Assembly: GCF_000012845.1 (NCBI RefSeq)
Contig: NC_009615.1
Coordinates: forward strand, 1,821,501 to 1,885,500
Reading direction: 5' to 3'
DNA length: 64,000 nt
DNA from: Parabacteroides distasonis ATCC 8503
GTDB lineage: Bacteria; Bacteroidota; Bacteroidia; Bacteroidales; Tannerellaceae
Shown here piece by piece: positions 53,024 to 63,000 of this stretch. The position numbers were made by a program, and so were the translations under genes. Numbering within the stretch: the first letter of the stretch is position 1; each line of letters begins with the position of its first letter. The notes beneath the pieces were generated by a model. It saw only the letters and a list, made by a program, of their open reading frames with translations, ran no database searches and had not been told where the DNA came from.

Positions 53024-53031
53024 CAAATGTA
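53024..53031 (-). promoter_or_regulatory. -7 promoter element for the recombinase gene
   Basis: Minus-strand TACATTTG, perfect TAnnTTTG, 31 bp before the ATG at 52992. Confidence 0.65.
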
Positions 53032-53057
53032 ATACAGATCCGGGAGGTTGAGCATAT

Positions 53058-53089
53058 ACAAAAAAAGGCGAACCAACCGGTCCGCCTTT
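53058..53089 (-). terminator. Terminator of the M3 peptidase operon
   Basis: AAAGGCG-x-ACC (53064-53074) pairs with GGT-x-CGCCTTT (53079-53089); on the minus strand seven T follow. It lies 21 bp after the second M3 gene's stop. Confidence 0.75.
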
Positions 53090-53109
53090 ATAAAATCTCC
53101 ATTTCTAGA

Positions 53110-55269
53110 TTATTTCAGTCCTCTATTCTTCAGCAACGGATCCGTACCCGGTTCCTTGCCACGGAAATTCTTGTACATATCCATAGCGTCGTCGATACCG
53201 CCCGGGGTCAAGACATATTTACGGAATTTATCGGCACATTCTTGATTAAAGATGTCGCCGGTTTCCTTGAATGCCTCGAAAGCGTCGCAATCCAATACCT
53301 CAGCCCAGATGTAGCTATAATAGCCGGCGGTGTAGCCGCCACCCATCGTATGGTTGAAGTAAGTCGTACGGTAACGGGAAGGGATTTGTTTCAGCAAACC
53401 ACGACGGCCTAACGTCTGTTGCTCGAAATCCATCACGTTCAAGTTGGCCGGAACATTATTCGTCTGGTCAACGAACTTGATCACCTTCTTATCCGCAGCG
53501 TCACCACTGATCGCATGGAAATCCATATCCAGATAAGAAGCCGCCAGATACTCCGTCGTAGCGAAACCTTGTCCGTACTTACCGCTCTTATCCAACTTCT
53601 CGATCAACTCGGCCGGGATCACCTCGCCGGTCTGATAATGCTTAGCGTACACCTTCAATACTTCCGGCTCGAATACCCAATGCTCCATAACCTGTGAAGG
53701 CAACTCCACGAAATCACGAGGAACACCGGAAACACCGGAGTAATGCACGTCACGGAACAAGCCGTGCAAACCATGACCGAACTCATGGAACAATGTATTC
53801 GCCTCATCAGCGCTCAACAACGCAGGTTGTCCCGGAGCGGGCTGGCTAAAGTTACAAACGATCGTTACGACCGGAGCCACACGCTTGCCATCCTTATAAG
53901 CCTGCGGACGATAAGAACCACACCACGCACCACCACGCTTGCTAGCACGAGGGAAGAAATCGAAATAAATAACGCCCAAATGAGAGCCATCCTTATCTTT
54001 GCACTCAAAAGCCTGCGCTTCCGGATAAGGCAACGGAATATTACGGATCGGGGTGAACGTGATACCATATAACTTATTAGCTACATAGAAAGCACCCTCA
54101 CGAACATTATCCAACTTCAAGTAAGGACGAACCTCATTCTCATCCAAATTGAATTTAGCCTTCTTGGCCTTCTCGAAATAATAACGCCAATCCCAGCCCT
54201 CGGCCTCGAAATTGCCGCCTTCTTTCTTGATCTCGGCGTTTATATCGGCCAATTCCTCTTTCGCTTTCGCCAAAGCAGGCTTCCAAACCTCATCTAACAA
54301 TTGATAAACCTTATCCGAGCTTTTCGCCATACGATCCTCCAACACGAAAGAAGCGTAATCATCATAGCCCATCAACTTCGCTTTCGCCAAACGAGCGGCA
54401 ACCAAATCACGAACCACTTCCTTGTTATCGTTCTCATTATTATTATTACCACGGTTGATATAAGCGTTGAACATCTTCTCACGCAACTCACGTTTATCGG
54501 AATATTGCAAGAACGGCATCACGCTCGGGTTCTGCAAGGTAAATACCCATTTGCCTTCCATCCCGGCATCCTTAGCCGCTTGAGCGGCGTTAGCGATCAA
54601 GGTCTCGGGCAGACCGGAAAGATCCTCCTGCTTGTCGATCACCAATTTAAAAGCGTTCGTCTCTTTCAGCATATTCTGTCCGAAAGTAAGCTGTAGCATG
54701 GAGATCTTGCTATTCAACTCACGCAATTTAGCCTGATCCTCAGCGGAAAGATTAGCGCCACCCCGAACGAAGTCCTTATAAGTCTCCTCCAATAACTTCA
54801 TTTGCTCCTTATCGAGACCCAACTCATCCTTCTTATCGTATACCGCCTTCACACGAGCGAATAATTTCGGATTCAAGTTGATATCATCACTATATTTTGA
54901 CAATAGCGGCGACATCTCACGGCTTAACGCCTGCATCTCATCATTCGTATTCACGCTATTCTGTCCACCGAAAACGATCTGGACCTTCCGAAGCAACGCA
55001 CCCTGCTCATCCAAAGCGACAATCGTATTCTCGAACGTCGGCTCCTCCGGGTTATTCACGATCGCCTCGATCTCCTTGCGTCCCTCTTCCATGCCTTGCA
55101 ATAGGGCCGGTTTGTAGTGCTCGAACTTGATTTGATCAAAAGGTGGAACTCCAAACGGGGTGGTATATTCCGCAAAGAACGGGTTCTCACCCTCCACGGT
55201 CTTCTTTTCGGAAGTACCGCAGGCAGTAAGCATAACGGCTAATCCTGCTGCCATAATTAATTGTTTCAT
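53110..55269 (-). CDS. M3-family metallopeptidase lipoprotein (Dcp-like), second of tandem pair
   Basis: 719 aa. Lipobox LTAC with Cys17. Thimet-oligopeptidase/Dcp fold; zinc motif HEFGH at 495-499 in LFHEFGHGLHGLF, with GVPRDFVELPSQVMEHW holding the third ligand Glu. Dcp enzymes remove C-terminal dipeptides from short peptides. Very similar to the gene 41 bp upstream, so it comes from a tandem duplication. One difference is an extra stretch near HAISGDAADKKVIKFVDQTN that the paralogue lacks. Probably co-transcribed with it. Confidence 0.94.
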   Translation of the reverse strand: MKQLIMAAGLAVMLTACGTSEKKTVEGENPFFAEYTTPFGVPPFDQIKFEHYKPALLQGMEEGRKEIEAIVNNPEEPTFENTIVALDEQGALLRKVQIVFGGQNSVNTNDEMQALSREMSPLLSKYSDDINLNPKLFARVKAVYDKKDELGLDKEQMKLLEETYKDFVRGGANLSAEDQAKLRELNSKISMLQLTFGQNMLKETNAFKLVIDKQEDLSGLPETLIANAAQAAKDAGMEGKWVFTLQNPSVMPFLQYSDKRELREKMFNAYINRGNNNNENDNKEVVRDLVAARLAKAKLMGYDDYASFVLEDRMAKSSDKVYQLLDEVWKPALAKAKEELADINAEIKKEGGNFEAEGWDWRYYFEKAKKAKFNLDENEVRPYLKLDNVREGAFYVANKLYGITFTPIRNIPLPYPEAQAFECKDKDGSHLGVIYFDFFPRASKRGGAWCGSYRPQAYKDGKRVAPVVTIVCNFSQPAPGQPALLSADEANTLFHEFGHGLHGLFRDVHYSGVSGVPRDFVELPSQVMEHWVFEPEVLKVYAKHYQTGEVIPAELIEKLDKSGKYGQGFATTEYLAASYLDMDFHAISGDAADKKVIKFVDQTNNVPANLNVMDFEQQTLGRRGLLKQIPSRYRTTYFNHTMGGGYTAGYYSYIWAEVLDCDAFEAFKETGDIFNQECADKFRKYVLTPGGIDDAMDMYKNFRGKEPGTDPLLKNRGLK

Positions 55270-55310
55270 CTTTACTGATTTTTTGATTTATGAGTTATAA
55301 ATTGTTCTGC

Positions 55311-57431
55311 TCATTTTAGCCCTCTGTTCTCCAACAGCGGATCGATGCTAGGTTGTTTGCCACGGAAATTCACGTACATGTCCATAGCGTCGTCGATGCC
55401 GCCCGGGGTCAGTACGTATTTACGGAATTTAGAGGCAACCTCCGGGTTGAAGATATTACCCGTCTCCTTATAAGCTTGGAAAGCGTCGCAATCCAACACT
55501 TCCGCCCAGATATAACTATAATAACCGGCTGTATATCCACCTTCCATCGTATGTCCGAAATAAGTGGAGCGATAGCGAGACGGAATCTGACGGATCAGAC
55601 CACGATCGCCCAAGACCTTCGCCTCAAATTTCTCGATATCCAAATCGGCAGGGATCTCTTTCAATACATGATAATCCATATCCAGATAAGAGGCGGCCAG
55701 ATACTCCGTCGTAGCGAAGCCTTGTCCATACTTGCCACTCTTGATCATCTTGTCTACAAGGGCTTGCGGTATTACCTCGCCGGTCTGGTAATGTTTAGCG
55801 TACACTTTCAATACCTCCGGCTCAACGGCCCAATGCTCATCGACTTGCGAAGGTAGCTCCACAAAGTCACGAGGCACGTCGGACACGCCATAATAATGAA
55901 CATCGCAGAATAAACCGTGCAAGGCATGACCGAACTCATGGAATACGGTCTCGGTCTCGTCGGCCGTCAAAAGCGCCGGTTGTCCCTCCGCCGGTTTGCT
56001 GAAATTAAATACGGTAGTAACCACCGGGGCTACCCGTTTCCCATCCTTATACGTTTGTGAACGGTAACCGCCGCACCATGCGCCACCTCCTTTGCCCGGG
56101 CGGGTAAAGAAATCCATATACAATACGCCCAGATGCGTACCATCTTTATCCTTGCACTCGAAAGCGAGAGCGTCGGGGTCCGGTTTCGGGATGTCCTTGA
56201 TCTCGGTAAACGTGATACCGTATAATTTATTGGCTACATAGAAGATGCCCTCACGTACATGTCCCAACTCAAAATAAGGACGCATCTCGTTCTCGTCCAA
56301 GTTATATTTCGCTTTCTTGGCTTTCTCGAAATAATAACGCCAGTCCCAGCCCTCGGCCTCGTAATTACCGCCTTCCTTCTTGATCTCGGCGTTGATATCG
56401 GCCAATTCCTCTTTCGCTTTCGCCAAGGCAGATGGCCAGATTTTATCAAGCAAGTCGTACACGTTCTTCTCGTTCTTCGCCATATTCTCTTCCAATACGA
56501 AAGCGGCATAATCCTCATATCCCATCAATCGGGCTTTCTCCAGACGAGCGGCAACCAGCTGCTTAACGACCTCCTTATTATCATTCTCATTATTATTGTT
56601 GCCACGATTCGTATACGCCTTGAAGATCTTCTCACGCAAATCACGCTTATCGGCGTATTGAAGGAAAGGCATCACGCTCGGATTATGGAGGGTAAACACC
56701 CACTTACCATCCAGACCATTCTCTTGGGCCGTTTGCGCCGCCTTGACGATCACGTCTTCCGGCAGACCGGATAAGTCCTCTTTATTATCGATCACTAATT
56801 GGAAATCGTTGGTCTCTTTCAGGGTATTCTGTCCGAAAGTAAGTTGGAGCATGGATATCTTCTCGTTCAGCTCACGCAACTTCGCCTGCTTATCCTCCGG
56901 CAGATTGGCTCCTCCCCGGACAAAACTTTTATAGGTTTCCTCCAACAGCTTCTTCTGTTCCTTATCCAGATGGAAGCTCGCCTGATTCTCATATACGGAT
57001 TTCACCCGGGCGAAAAGCTTGGGATTTAAGCTGATATCATCCGAATGTTTGGATAAAAGGGGATAAAGCTCACGTTCGAGCTCTTGGATCTCGTCCGTGG
57101 TATTCACACTGGATTGGCCACCGAAAGCATACATTACTTTAGTAAGCAACTCGCCACTTTGGTCTAAGGCCACGATCGTATTCTCGAATGTCGGCGCATC
57201 CGGATTTGCCACGATCGCCTCAATCTCCTTCGACTGCTCTTCCATGCCTTTCAAAAGAGCCGGCTTGTAATGAGCCACCTCTATTTGGTCAAACGGAGGC
57301 ACCCCGAACGGTGTCGTATACTCCGCAAAAAACGGATTGGGTGTAGCGCCTTCCGCTACATCGCTTTTCTTTGAGGAGGAACAAGCTCCCAAAATAACCG
57401 CTAAACCTGCGGCCATAAGCGTTTTATTCAT
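55311..57431 (-). CDS. M3-family metallopeptidase lipoprotein (Dcp-like), first of tandem pair
   Basis: 706 aa. Lipobox LGAC with Cys17. HEFGH at 498-502 in VFHEFGHALHGLF and VPRDFVELPSQVDEHW downstream. Same domain plan as the following paralogue and the same start of the mature protein (NPFFAEYTTPFGVPPFDQI). It probably degrades peptides in the periplasm, giving dipeptides. Has the operon promoter at 57460-57467. Confidence 0.95.
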   Translation of the reverse strand: MNKTLMAAGLAVILGACSSSKKSDVAEGATPNPFFAEYTTPFGVPPFDQIEVAHYKPALLKGMEEQSKEIEAIVANPDAPTFENTIVALDQSGELLTKVMYAFGGQSSVNTTDEIQELERELYPLLSKHSDDISLNPKLFARVKSVYENQASFHLDKEQKKLLEETYKSFVRGGANLPEDKQAKLRELNEKISMLQLTFGQNTLKETNDFQLVIDNKEDLSGLPEDVIVKAAQTAQENGLDGKWVFTLHNPSVMPFLQYADKRDLREKIFKAYTNRGNNNNENDNKEVVKQLVAARLEKARLMGYEDYAAFVLEENMAKNEKNVYDLLDKIWPSALAKAKEELADINAEIKKEGGNYEAEGWDWRYYFEKAKKAKYNLDENEMRPYFELGHVREGIFYVANKLYGITFTEIKDIPKPDPDALAFECKDKDGTHLGVLYMDFFTRPGKGGGAWCGGYRSQTYKDGKRVAPVVTTVFNFSKPAEGQPALLTADETETVFHEFGHALHGLFCDVHYYGVSDVPRDFVELPSQVDEHWAVEPEVLKVYAKHYQTGEVIPQALVDKMIKSGKYGQGFATTEYLAASYLDMDYHVLKEIPADLDIEKFEAKVLGDRGLIRQIPSRYRSTYFGHTMEGGYTAGYYSYIWAEVLDCDAFQAYKETGNIFNPEVASKFRKYVLTPGGIDDAMDMYVNFRGKQPSIDPLLENRGLK

Positions 57432-57459
57432 GCCATTGTTATATTAGAATTACAATGGA

Positions 57460-57467
57460 CAAAGATA
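57460..57467 (-). promoter_or_regulatory. -7 promoter element for the M3 peptidase operon
   Basis: Minus-strand TATCTTTG, perfect TAnnTTTG, 28 bp before the ATG at 57431. Confidence 0.65.
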
Positions 57468-57542
57468 ACGAAGTTTTGCGTTACAATTCTATTTCAAATT
57501 GTTATTATTTAGAATCCGGAAAAAGATTTTCACAATTCACAC

Positions 57543-57581
57543 AAAAAAGATCCCCAAAGGGAGATCTTCCCTTCGGGGACC
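57543..57581 (-). terminator. Terminator of the small acidic protein gene
   Basis: GATCCCCAAAGGG and CCCTTCGGGGACC pair (with G-T pairs) around AGATCTT, followed on the minus strand by six T (57548-57543). It lies about 15 bp after the stop at 57596. Confidence 0.75.
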
Positions 57582-57595
57582 CAATATGCATTCAT

Positions 57596-57775
57596 TCAAT
57601 GTTCAATCGAATCGCTCTCTATACCGTCCTCGATATTTTCATTTTCGATCGTTTCTTGTAAATCTTGAATGTCATTAGACGTGTAATCATCCGACAATAC
57701 CGAATTGGTAGACATGGTCTCATCGTGAAGATCATCGCTCTCATCCCATAACGTTTTCATTATATTCTCTGGCAT
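57596..57775 (-). CDS. Small acidic hypothetical protein
   Basis: 59 aa, ATG 57775 to TGA 57596-57598. Very acidic and rich in Asp, Glu and Ser: MPENIMKTLWDESDDLHDET at the start and NIEDGIESDSIEH at the end, with no hydrophobic core. AAGAG precedes the ATG, and a strong terminator follows the stop, so it looks like a real gene. Not recognised; perhaps disordered. Confidence 0.6.
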   Translation of the reverse strand: MPENIMKTLWDESDDLHDETMSTNSVLSDDYTSNDIQDLQETIENENIEDGIESDSIEH

Positions 57776-57883
57776 ATCTCTTATATTTTAAAGTTATATG
57801 CCTATTCAACAACCTCGACAAAGAAATTGTTGTTCCAATAAAAATAGTTCACTAATTTTAGCGAGATTAACGCAAGAAATAAT

Positions 57884-58831
57884 ATGAATCGAATTTGTAG
57901 TCTTTTTGGTATTCAGTATCCCATCATACAGGCGGGAATGGTTTGGTGTAGTGGTTGGCGGCTAGCTTCAGCGGTTAGTAACGCCGGTGGATTAGGATTG
58001 ATCGGGGCAGGCTCCATGCACCCGGAAGTGCTCCGGGAACATATCCGTAAATGCGAGGCGGCGACCGACAAGCCTTTTGGCGTGAATGTCCCGCTGATGT
58101 ATCCGGAAATCGATACCTTGATGCGGATATTGGTGGAGGAAAAAGTGAAGATCGTATTTACCTCCGCCGGCAACCCGAAAATATGGACAAAGTATTTGAA
58201 GGATCATGGCATGACGGTCGTTCACGTGGTAAGCAGCTCTAAATTCGCCACGAAATGCGAGGAGGCCGGAGTGGATGCCATCGTTGCCGAAGGCTTCGAG
58301 GCCGGCGGGCACAACGGACGGGAGGAAACAACTACGATGTGCCTGATCCCCGCTGTCCGGAAAGCGACCTCTCTCCCCCTTTTGGCGGCAGGAGGTATAG
58401 GAAACGGTCAAGCGATGCTAGCGGCACTCGCACTAGGGGCCGACGGCGTACAGATAGGCACTCGTTTCGCCCTAACCAAAGAAAGCTCGGCACACGAGAA
58501 TTTCAAGAAACTATGCTTGAATCTTAAGGAAGGCGATACGAAGTTATTATTAAAGAAACTGTCTCCTACCCGTCTGGTAAAAGGAGATTTCGCTACGGCA
58601 GTGGAAGAAGCGGAAGCCCGGGGAGCGTCCGTGGAAGAATTACGTGAGTTATTGGGCAAAGGACGTGCCAAGAAAGGAATCTTTGAGGGCGACCTAAAGG
58701 AAGGCGAGTTAGAGATCGGACAGGTAGCGTCTTTATTCTGGGAGGAATTATCCGTGGAAGAGGTGATGAAAGAATTGATCCGTGACTTTAAGCTATCCTT
58801 AGAGAACGTAAAAACACAGTTGTGTTCGTGA
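57884..58831 (+). CDS. FMN-dependent enoyl-ACP reductase II / nitronate monooxygenase family
   Basis: 315 aa TIM barrel binding FMN. Landmarks: IQYPIIQAGMVWCSGWRLAS, NAGGLGLIGAGSM, KPFGVNVPLMYPEID, VAEGFEAGGHNGREETTTM with the family's His, and PLLAAGGIGNGQAMLAALAL followed by GADGVQIGTRFALT. Both FabK (fatty-acid synthesis) and nitronate monooxygenase share these features; FabK is more likely in Bacteroidales, but I cannot decide. The last codons overlap the first unit of a 22-bp repeat array, so the array shapes the protein's end (KTQLCS). Confidence 0.85.
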   Translation: MNRICSLFGIQYPIIQAGMVWCSGWRLASAVSNAGGLGLIGAGSMHPEVLREHIRKCEAATDKPFGVNVPLMYPEIDTLMRILVEEKVKIVFTSAGNPKIWTKYLKDHGMTVVHVVSSSKFATKCEEAGVDAIVAEGFEAGGHNGREETTTMCLIPAVRKATSLPLLAAGGIGNGQAMLAALALGADGVQIGTRFALTKESSAHENFKKLCLNLKEGDTKLLLKKLSPTRLVKGDFATAVEEAEARGASVEELRELLGKGRAKKGIFEGDLKEGELEIGQVASLFWEELSVEEVMKELIRDFKLSLENVKTQLCS

Positions 58832-58896
58832 GAAAACACAACTGTATCTGTGGATAAACACAACTGTGTTCAAGAGAAAACACAGTTGTGTTCCTT
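58813..58896. repeat. 22-bp-period palindromic array (4 units), locus E
   Basis: Units at 58813, 58835, 58857 and 58879, exactly 22 bp apart: AACACAGTTGTGTT, AACACAACTGTATC, AACACAACTGTGTT and AACACAGTTGTGTT. Each is a near-palindrome. The first is within the end of the FabK-like gene and the last touches the TolC stop (58898), between convergent genes. Confidence 0.85.
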
Positions 58897-58897
58897 A

Positions 58898-60082
58898 TCA
58901 TAATCGATACTTATACAATTGCGCCATGACCTTTTGGTATTGGTTTTGCAATTGCAGGTAGTTTTGCACGCTTTGGTAATAGGTCGTCACATCCACGAAA
59001 TACTCGATCATAGAGATTTGCCCGGCCTGTATAGCCTTGTTCAACAAGACCAAGCTATTCTGCCTTTTCAGCACATCCTTATATTCATCGATAGATTTCT
59101 TTAAGGAGACAGACTGGTCATATAGCTGCCTCAACCCATTCTCTACCGTGAAAGAAGCGCTCTCCAACTGCATCTCCGTATAGCGGGCCTGAGCCTTCGC
59201 CTGTTTCACGTTATTACGGTTCGAGAACAACGGGATGGTGATTCCTACCAAGAAACCATTGAAACGCTCTCCACCCGAGGCGGGATTCATACGATACCCT
59301 AACTCAAAGCCGGGCAGACCTTTCGCCTTATTCACGCTCACCTGCCGAAGAGCTGTCGTCTGGTCGCTACGCAAGGTCTGTAATTGCGGATCGGATTGCA
59401 TCGCCTCCGTCCGCAGCTCATCAAAGGAAAGCACATCCTTATCCGGCAAGGCGTAAACCGTATCCGTAAACTCGATAGCGATACCGCCGTTCAGGGTAGC
59501 CAGCTCCTGCAGCTTGGCAATACGGGAAGTCTCGTTCATCCGGGCCTCTGTCCGAGCGTTCAATAATTCCAGATCGATCTTGTTTGTCTCAAGGATATTC
59601 GCATTTCCTTTCTCCAAACGAGTCGCATAAAAAGCGGAAAGTTGCTCGGCGTTCCTAAGACGGGTATCCAATAGGTTCTTCTGCTGGTTCAACAGCACCA
59701 AATCTAGGCAAACCTCTTTCACCTGCAACAAGATTTGCTGACGAAAAGCCATCCCTTGACGATCCAAACCCGCGGATTTCGCCTTCGTCAGCTTATGCTT
59801 CCGGACATATACGGACGGGAAATCAAAGCTTTGGGAAGCCACGAACTCGCCCGTGAATCCCATCCCTTCTTTATTCCCCCAGAAATGCGAATAAGAGACC
59901 GAAGGGTCTGGCAAATTATTATCCAACTTCGCCTCCAGCTTCTGCGACTGGACCAACTGGCTGTTCGCCTGTAAATCCTTATTGTTCGCCTCCACGCTCC
60001 GGAGCACGTCCTCTATAGAAGTCTGGGCGGAAAGGCCGCCTGTCAATACAGACAAGGCGGCGACTATAATATATGATTTCAT
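58898..60082 (-). CDS. TolC/CusC-type outer-membrane efflux protein
   Basis: 394 aa. Signal peptide ending GGLSAQ. Two OEP repeats of long coiled-coil helices: SIEDVLRSVEANNKDLQANS and LRTEAMQSDPQLQTLRSDQT with the repeat-start pattern. Part of a CusCBA-like export operon with the RND pump (5 bp upstream) and adaptor. Rather short for TolC but normal for Bacteroidetes CusC-type proteins. It would form the outer-membrane channel. Confidence 0.92.
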   Translation of the reverse strand: MKSYIIVAALSVLTGGLSAQTSIEDVLRSVEANNKDLQANSQLVQSQKLEAKLDNNLPDPSVSYSHFWGNKEGMGFTGEFVASQSFDFPSVYVRKHKLTKAKSAGLDRQGMAFRQQILLQVKEVCLDLVLLNQQKNLLDTRLRNAEQLSAFYATRLEKGNANILETNKIDLELLNARTEARMNETSRIAKLQELATLNGGIAIEFTDTVYALPDKDVLSFDELRTEAMQSDPQLQTLRSDQTTALRQVSVNKAKGLPGFELGYRMNPASGGERFNGFLVGITIPLFSNRNNVKQAKAQARYTEMQLESASFTVENGLRQLYDQSVSLKKSIDEYKDVLKRQNSLVLLNKAIQAGQISMIEYFVDVTTYYQSVQNYLQLQNQYQKVMAQLYKYRL

Positions 60083-60087
60083 AAAAC

Positions 60088-63000
60088 TTATTCTTTATTC
60101 TTGTTCATTATCAGATAAACAATCGGGATGATGAATCCGTTTAAGAACGTAGAGGTTAATAAACCACCCAAGATCACCGTCGCCATCGGGCTTTGGATCT
60201 CATTCCCGGGAAGATCGCCATTCAACGCCAACGGGATCAACGCCAAGGCGGAACTCAACGCCGTCATCAAGATCGGGTTCAAACGGTCTAGGGAACCTTG
60301 TATCACGGACTCACGCAATCCCATTCCCTCTCCACGCAAATGCGTATAGTGGCTGATCAGCAGCATACCGTTTCGGGTAGCGATACCAAACAAGGAAATG
60401 AAACCGATAATCGCCGGGATACTGATCTCGCCGGAAGTAAGCCATAGGATAATCACGCCACCGATCAACGCCAACGGCAGGTTCAACAAGATCACGCCAC
60501 TCTCCTTCACGTCCTTGAACTCATTGTACAGTAACATGAAGATCACCAATAACGACATCAACGACGTCAGCAATAAGGTACGGCTGGCCGCCGCCTCGCT
60601 CTCGAACTGGCCACCATATTCGATATGGTATCCCTCCGGCAAACGGATATTAGCCTCTACCCGATCCTGTATCTCATTAACCACACTTCGCAAGTCACGT
60701 TCCGATACATTGGCGCTAATCACGATCTTACGTTGCACATTCTCACGATTGATCGTATTCGGACCGGTCACCGAACGGATATCGGCCACGTAGCTTAGCG
60801 GCACTTTCTGTCCGGCGGCATCGATCATCAGATTGCTAATATCATCCATCGTGGCACGGCTAGCGTCGGAGGTCTTCACGGTCAGGTCGAAGCTCTTACC
60901 ATCGTCGTACACCTGACTTACGGCCTCTCCTCCCAACATCACGTTGATATATTCCTCGAACTCCGGCAGGGGAATGCCATATTTAGCCAGCAACTCACGT
61001 TTCGGGGTGATTGTCAACTGCGGACGCTCGATCTGCTGCTCTACCTTCAAGTCCACCAGACCCGGGATCGTTTGGATAGCGGCCTTGATCTGGTTTCCGA
61101 TCGTAAACATCAGGTTCAAGTCCGTACCAAACAGCTTGATAGCGATATTCGCCTCCGTACCGGAAAGCATAGCGTCGATACGATGGGAAATAGGTTGCCC
61201 GATCTCTATATTAGCGCCGCTGATCGTAGATAACTTCTTGCGGACATCATTCATCACCTCATCCCGACTACGGTCTTGCAATTCGAAAGGAGCCTCGATC
61301 TCGGAAACATTCACGCCCAAGGCATGCTCATCCAATTCCGCACGACCGGTCTTCCGAGCCACAGTCTTTATCTCGGGTACTTGCAACAGCAACGCTTCCG
61401 CACGGCGTCCGATCTGATCCGACTCGTCCAAGGAAATTCCCGGAAGCGAGCTTACGTTGATCGTAAAAGAACCCTCATTGAACGGGGGCAAGAAACTACG
61501 TCCCAAATGAAAGAAGATCACCAAGGCGACCACAAACAAAGCGATCGTGGTACCTAGCACCCATTTCTGGTAAGCCAACGCTAACTCCAAAGCCCGTTTA
61601 TACACCACCTTCAACTTCCGGGCTATCCAAGCCTCACGCAGTTCCTTCATTCCCGTCGCTTTACGGTTCAGCAAATAGCTACAAAGCACCGGGGTCAAGG
61701 TAAGCGCCACCACCGTAGAAGCAAACAACGCCACGATAAAAGCGATACCCAGCGGAACCAACATACGGCCTTCCATACCACTCAAGAAGAACAAGGGCAC
61801 GAAGCTCACCACGATAATCAAGGTAGAGTTCAAGATCGGCATACGTACCTCACGGGAAGCGTCGTAAACCACCTCCAAGGTAGAGCGTTGCTGATCCGGA
61901 GGCAAGAGCCGGTTTTCCCGGATTCGTTTATACACGTTCTCCACGTCCACGATAGCGTCATCCACCAAGGAACCGATAGCGATCGCCATACCTCCCAAGC
62001 TCATCGTGTTAATCGTCAATCCCATGTAGTGCAATACGATGATAGAGACCAGCAAAGATAACGGCAAGGCTACCAACGAGATCACCGTCGTACGTATATT
62101 CATCAAGAACAGGAACAAGACGATCACCACGAAGAAACTACCCTCAAACAAGCTCTTCTTTACATTATTAATAGAGTTATCGATAAAATGACTCTGGCGG
62201 AATATATCCGTAGAGACATGTACATCCGCCGGCAAGTTCTTCCGCAAATCGACAACAATCTCGTCCAGCTTCTCCGTCAACTTCTCCGTACTCGTATCCG
62301 GCTGTTTGGTCACAGTAATCAGCACGGCTGGCTTTGTCCGCTCGGAAGCGGTTCCCAGCTTCGGGCTTTTACCGCCGATCTTAACCGTAGCGATATCACC
62401 CAGCGTAACCGGATACTCATTCACGGTCTTCACCACACCCTGAGCGATCTCCTCCGCCTTCGAAGTCGATAAGACTCCTCGGATGATGTATTCGTTCGAG
62501 AACTCATACAATACACCACCATTGGCGTTCCGGTTCATATTCCGACAAACATCCAACACCTCGTTCAACCCTACACCGTAGTGCTTCATACGAGCCGGGT
62601 CCAACAAGATCTGGTACTCCTTAATATCGCCACCGATCACGGCAACCTGCGCCACACCGCCCGTAGACAACAAACGGGGACGGATCGTCCAGTCGGCGAT
62701 CGTACGTAAGTCCAACAAAGACGTGGAATCGGCGGTCAAACCGAGGATCATCATCTCACCCAAGATGGATGACTGCGGGCCTAAGGTCGGTTTACCTACG
62801 TTCTCGGGAAGGCTCTCACCCAAGACAGCCAGTTTTTCGGACACGATCTGACGAGCCCGGTAAATATCCGTACCCCAATCGAACTCTACCCAAACCACGG
62901 AGAATCCGGTGGTAGACGAGGAACGCACACGCCGTACGTCCATCGCACCGTTCACGGCAGTCTCCACAGGGAATGTCACCAAGCGTTCCACCTCCTCGGG

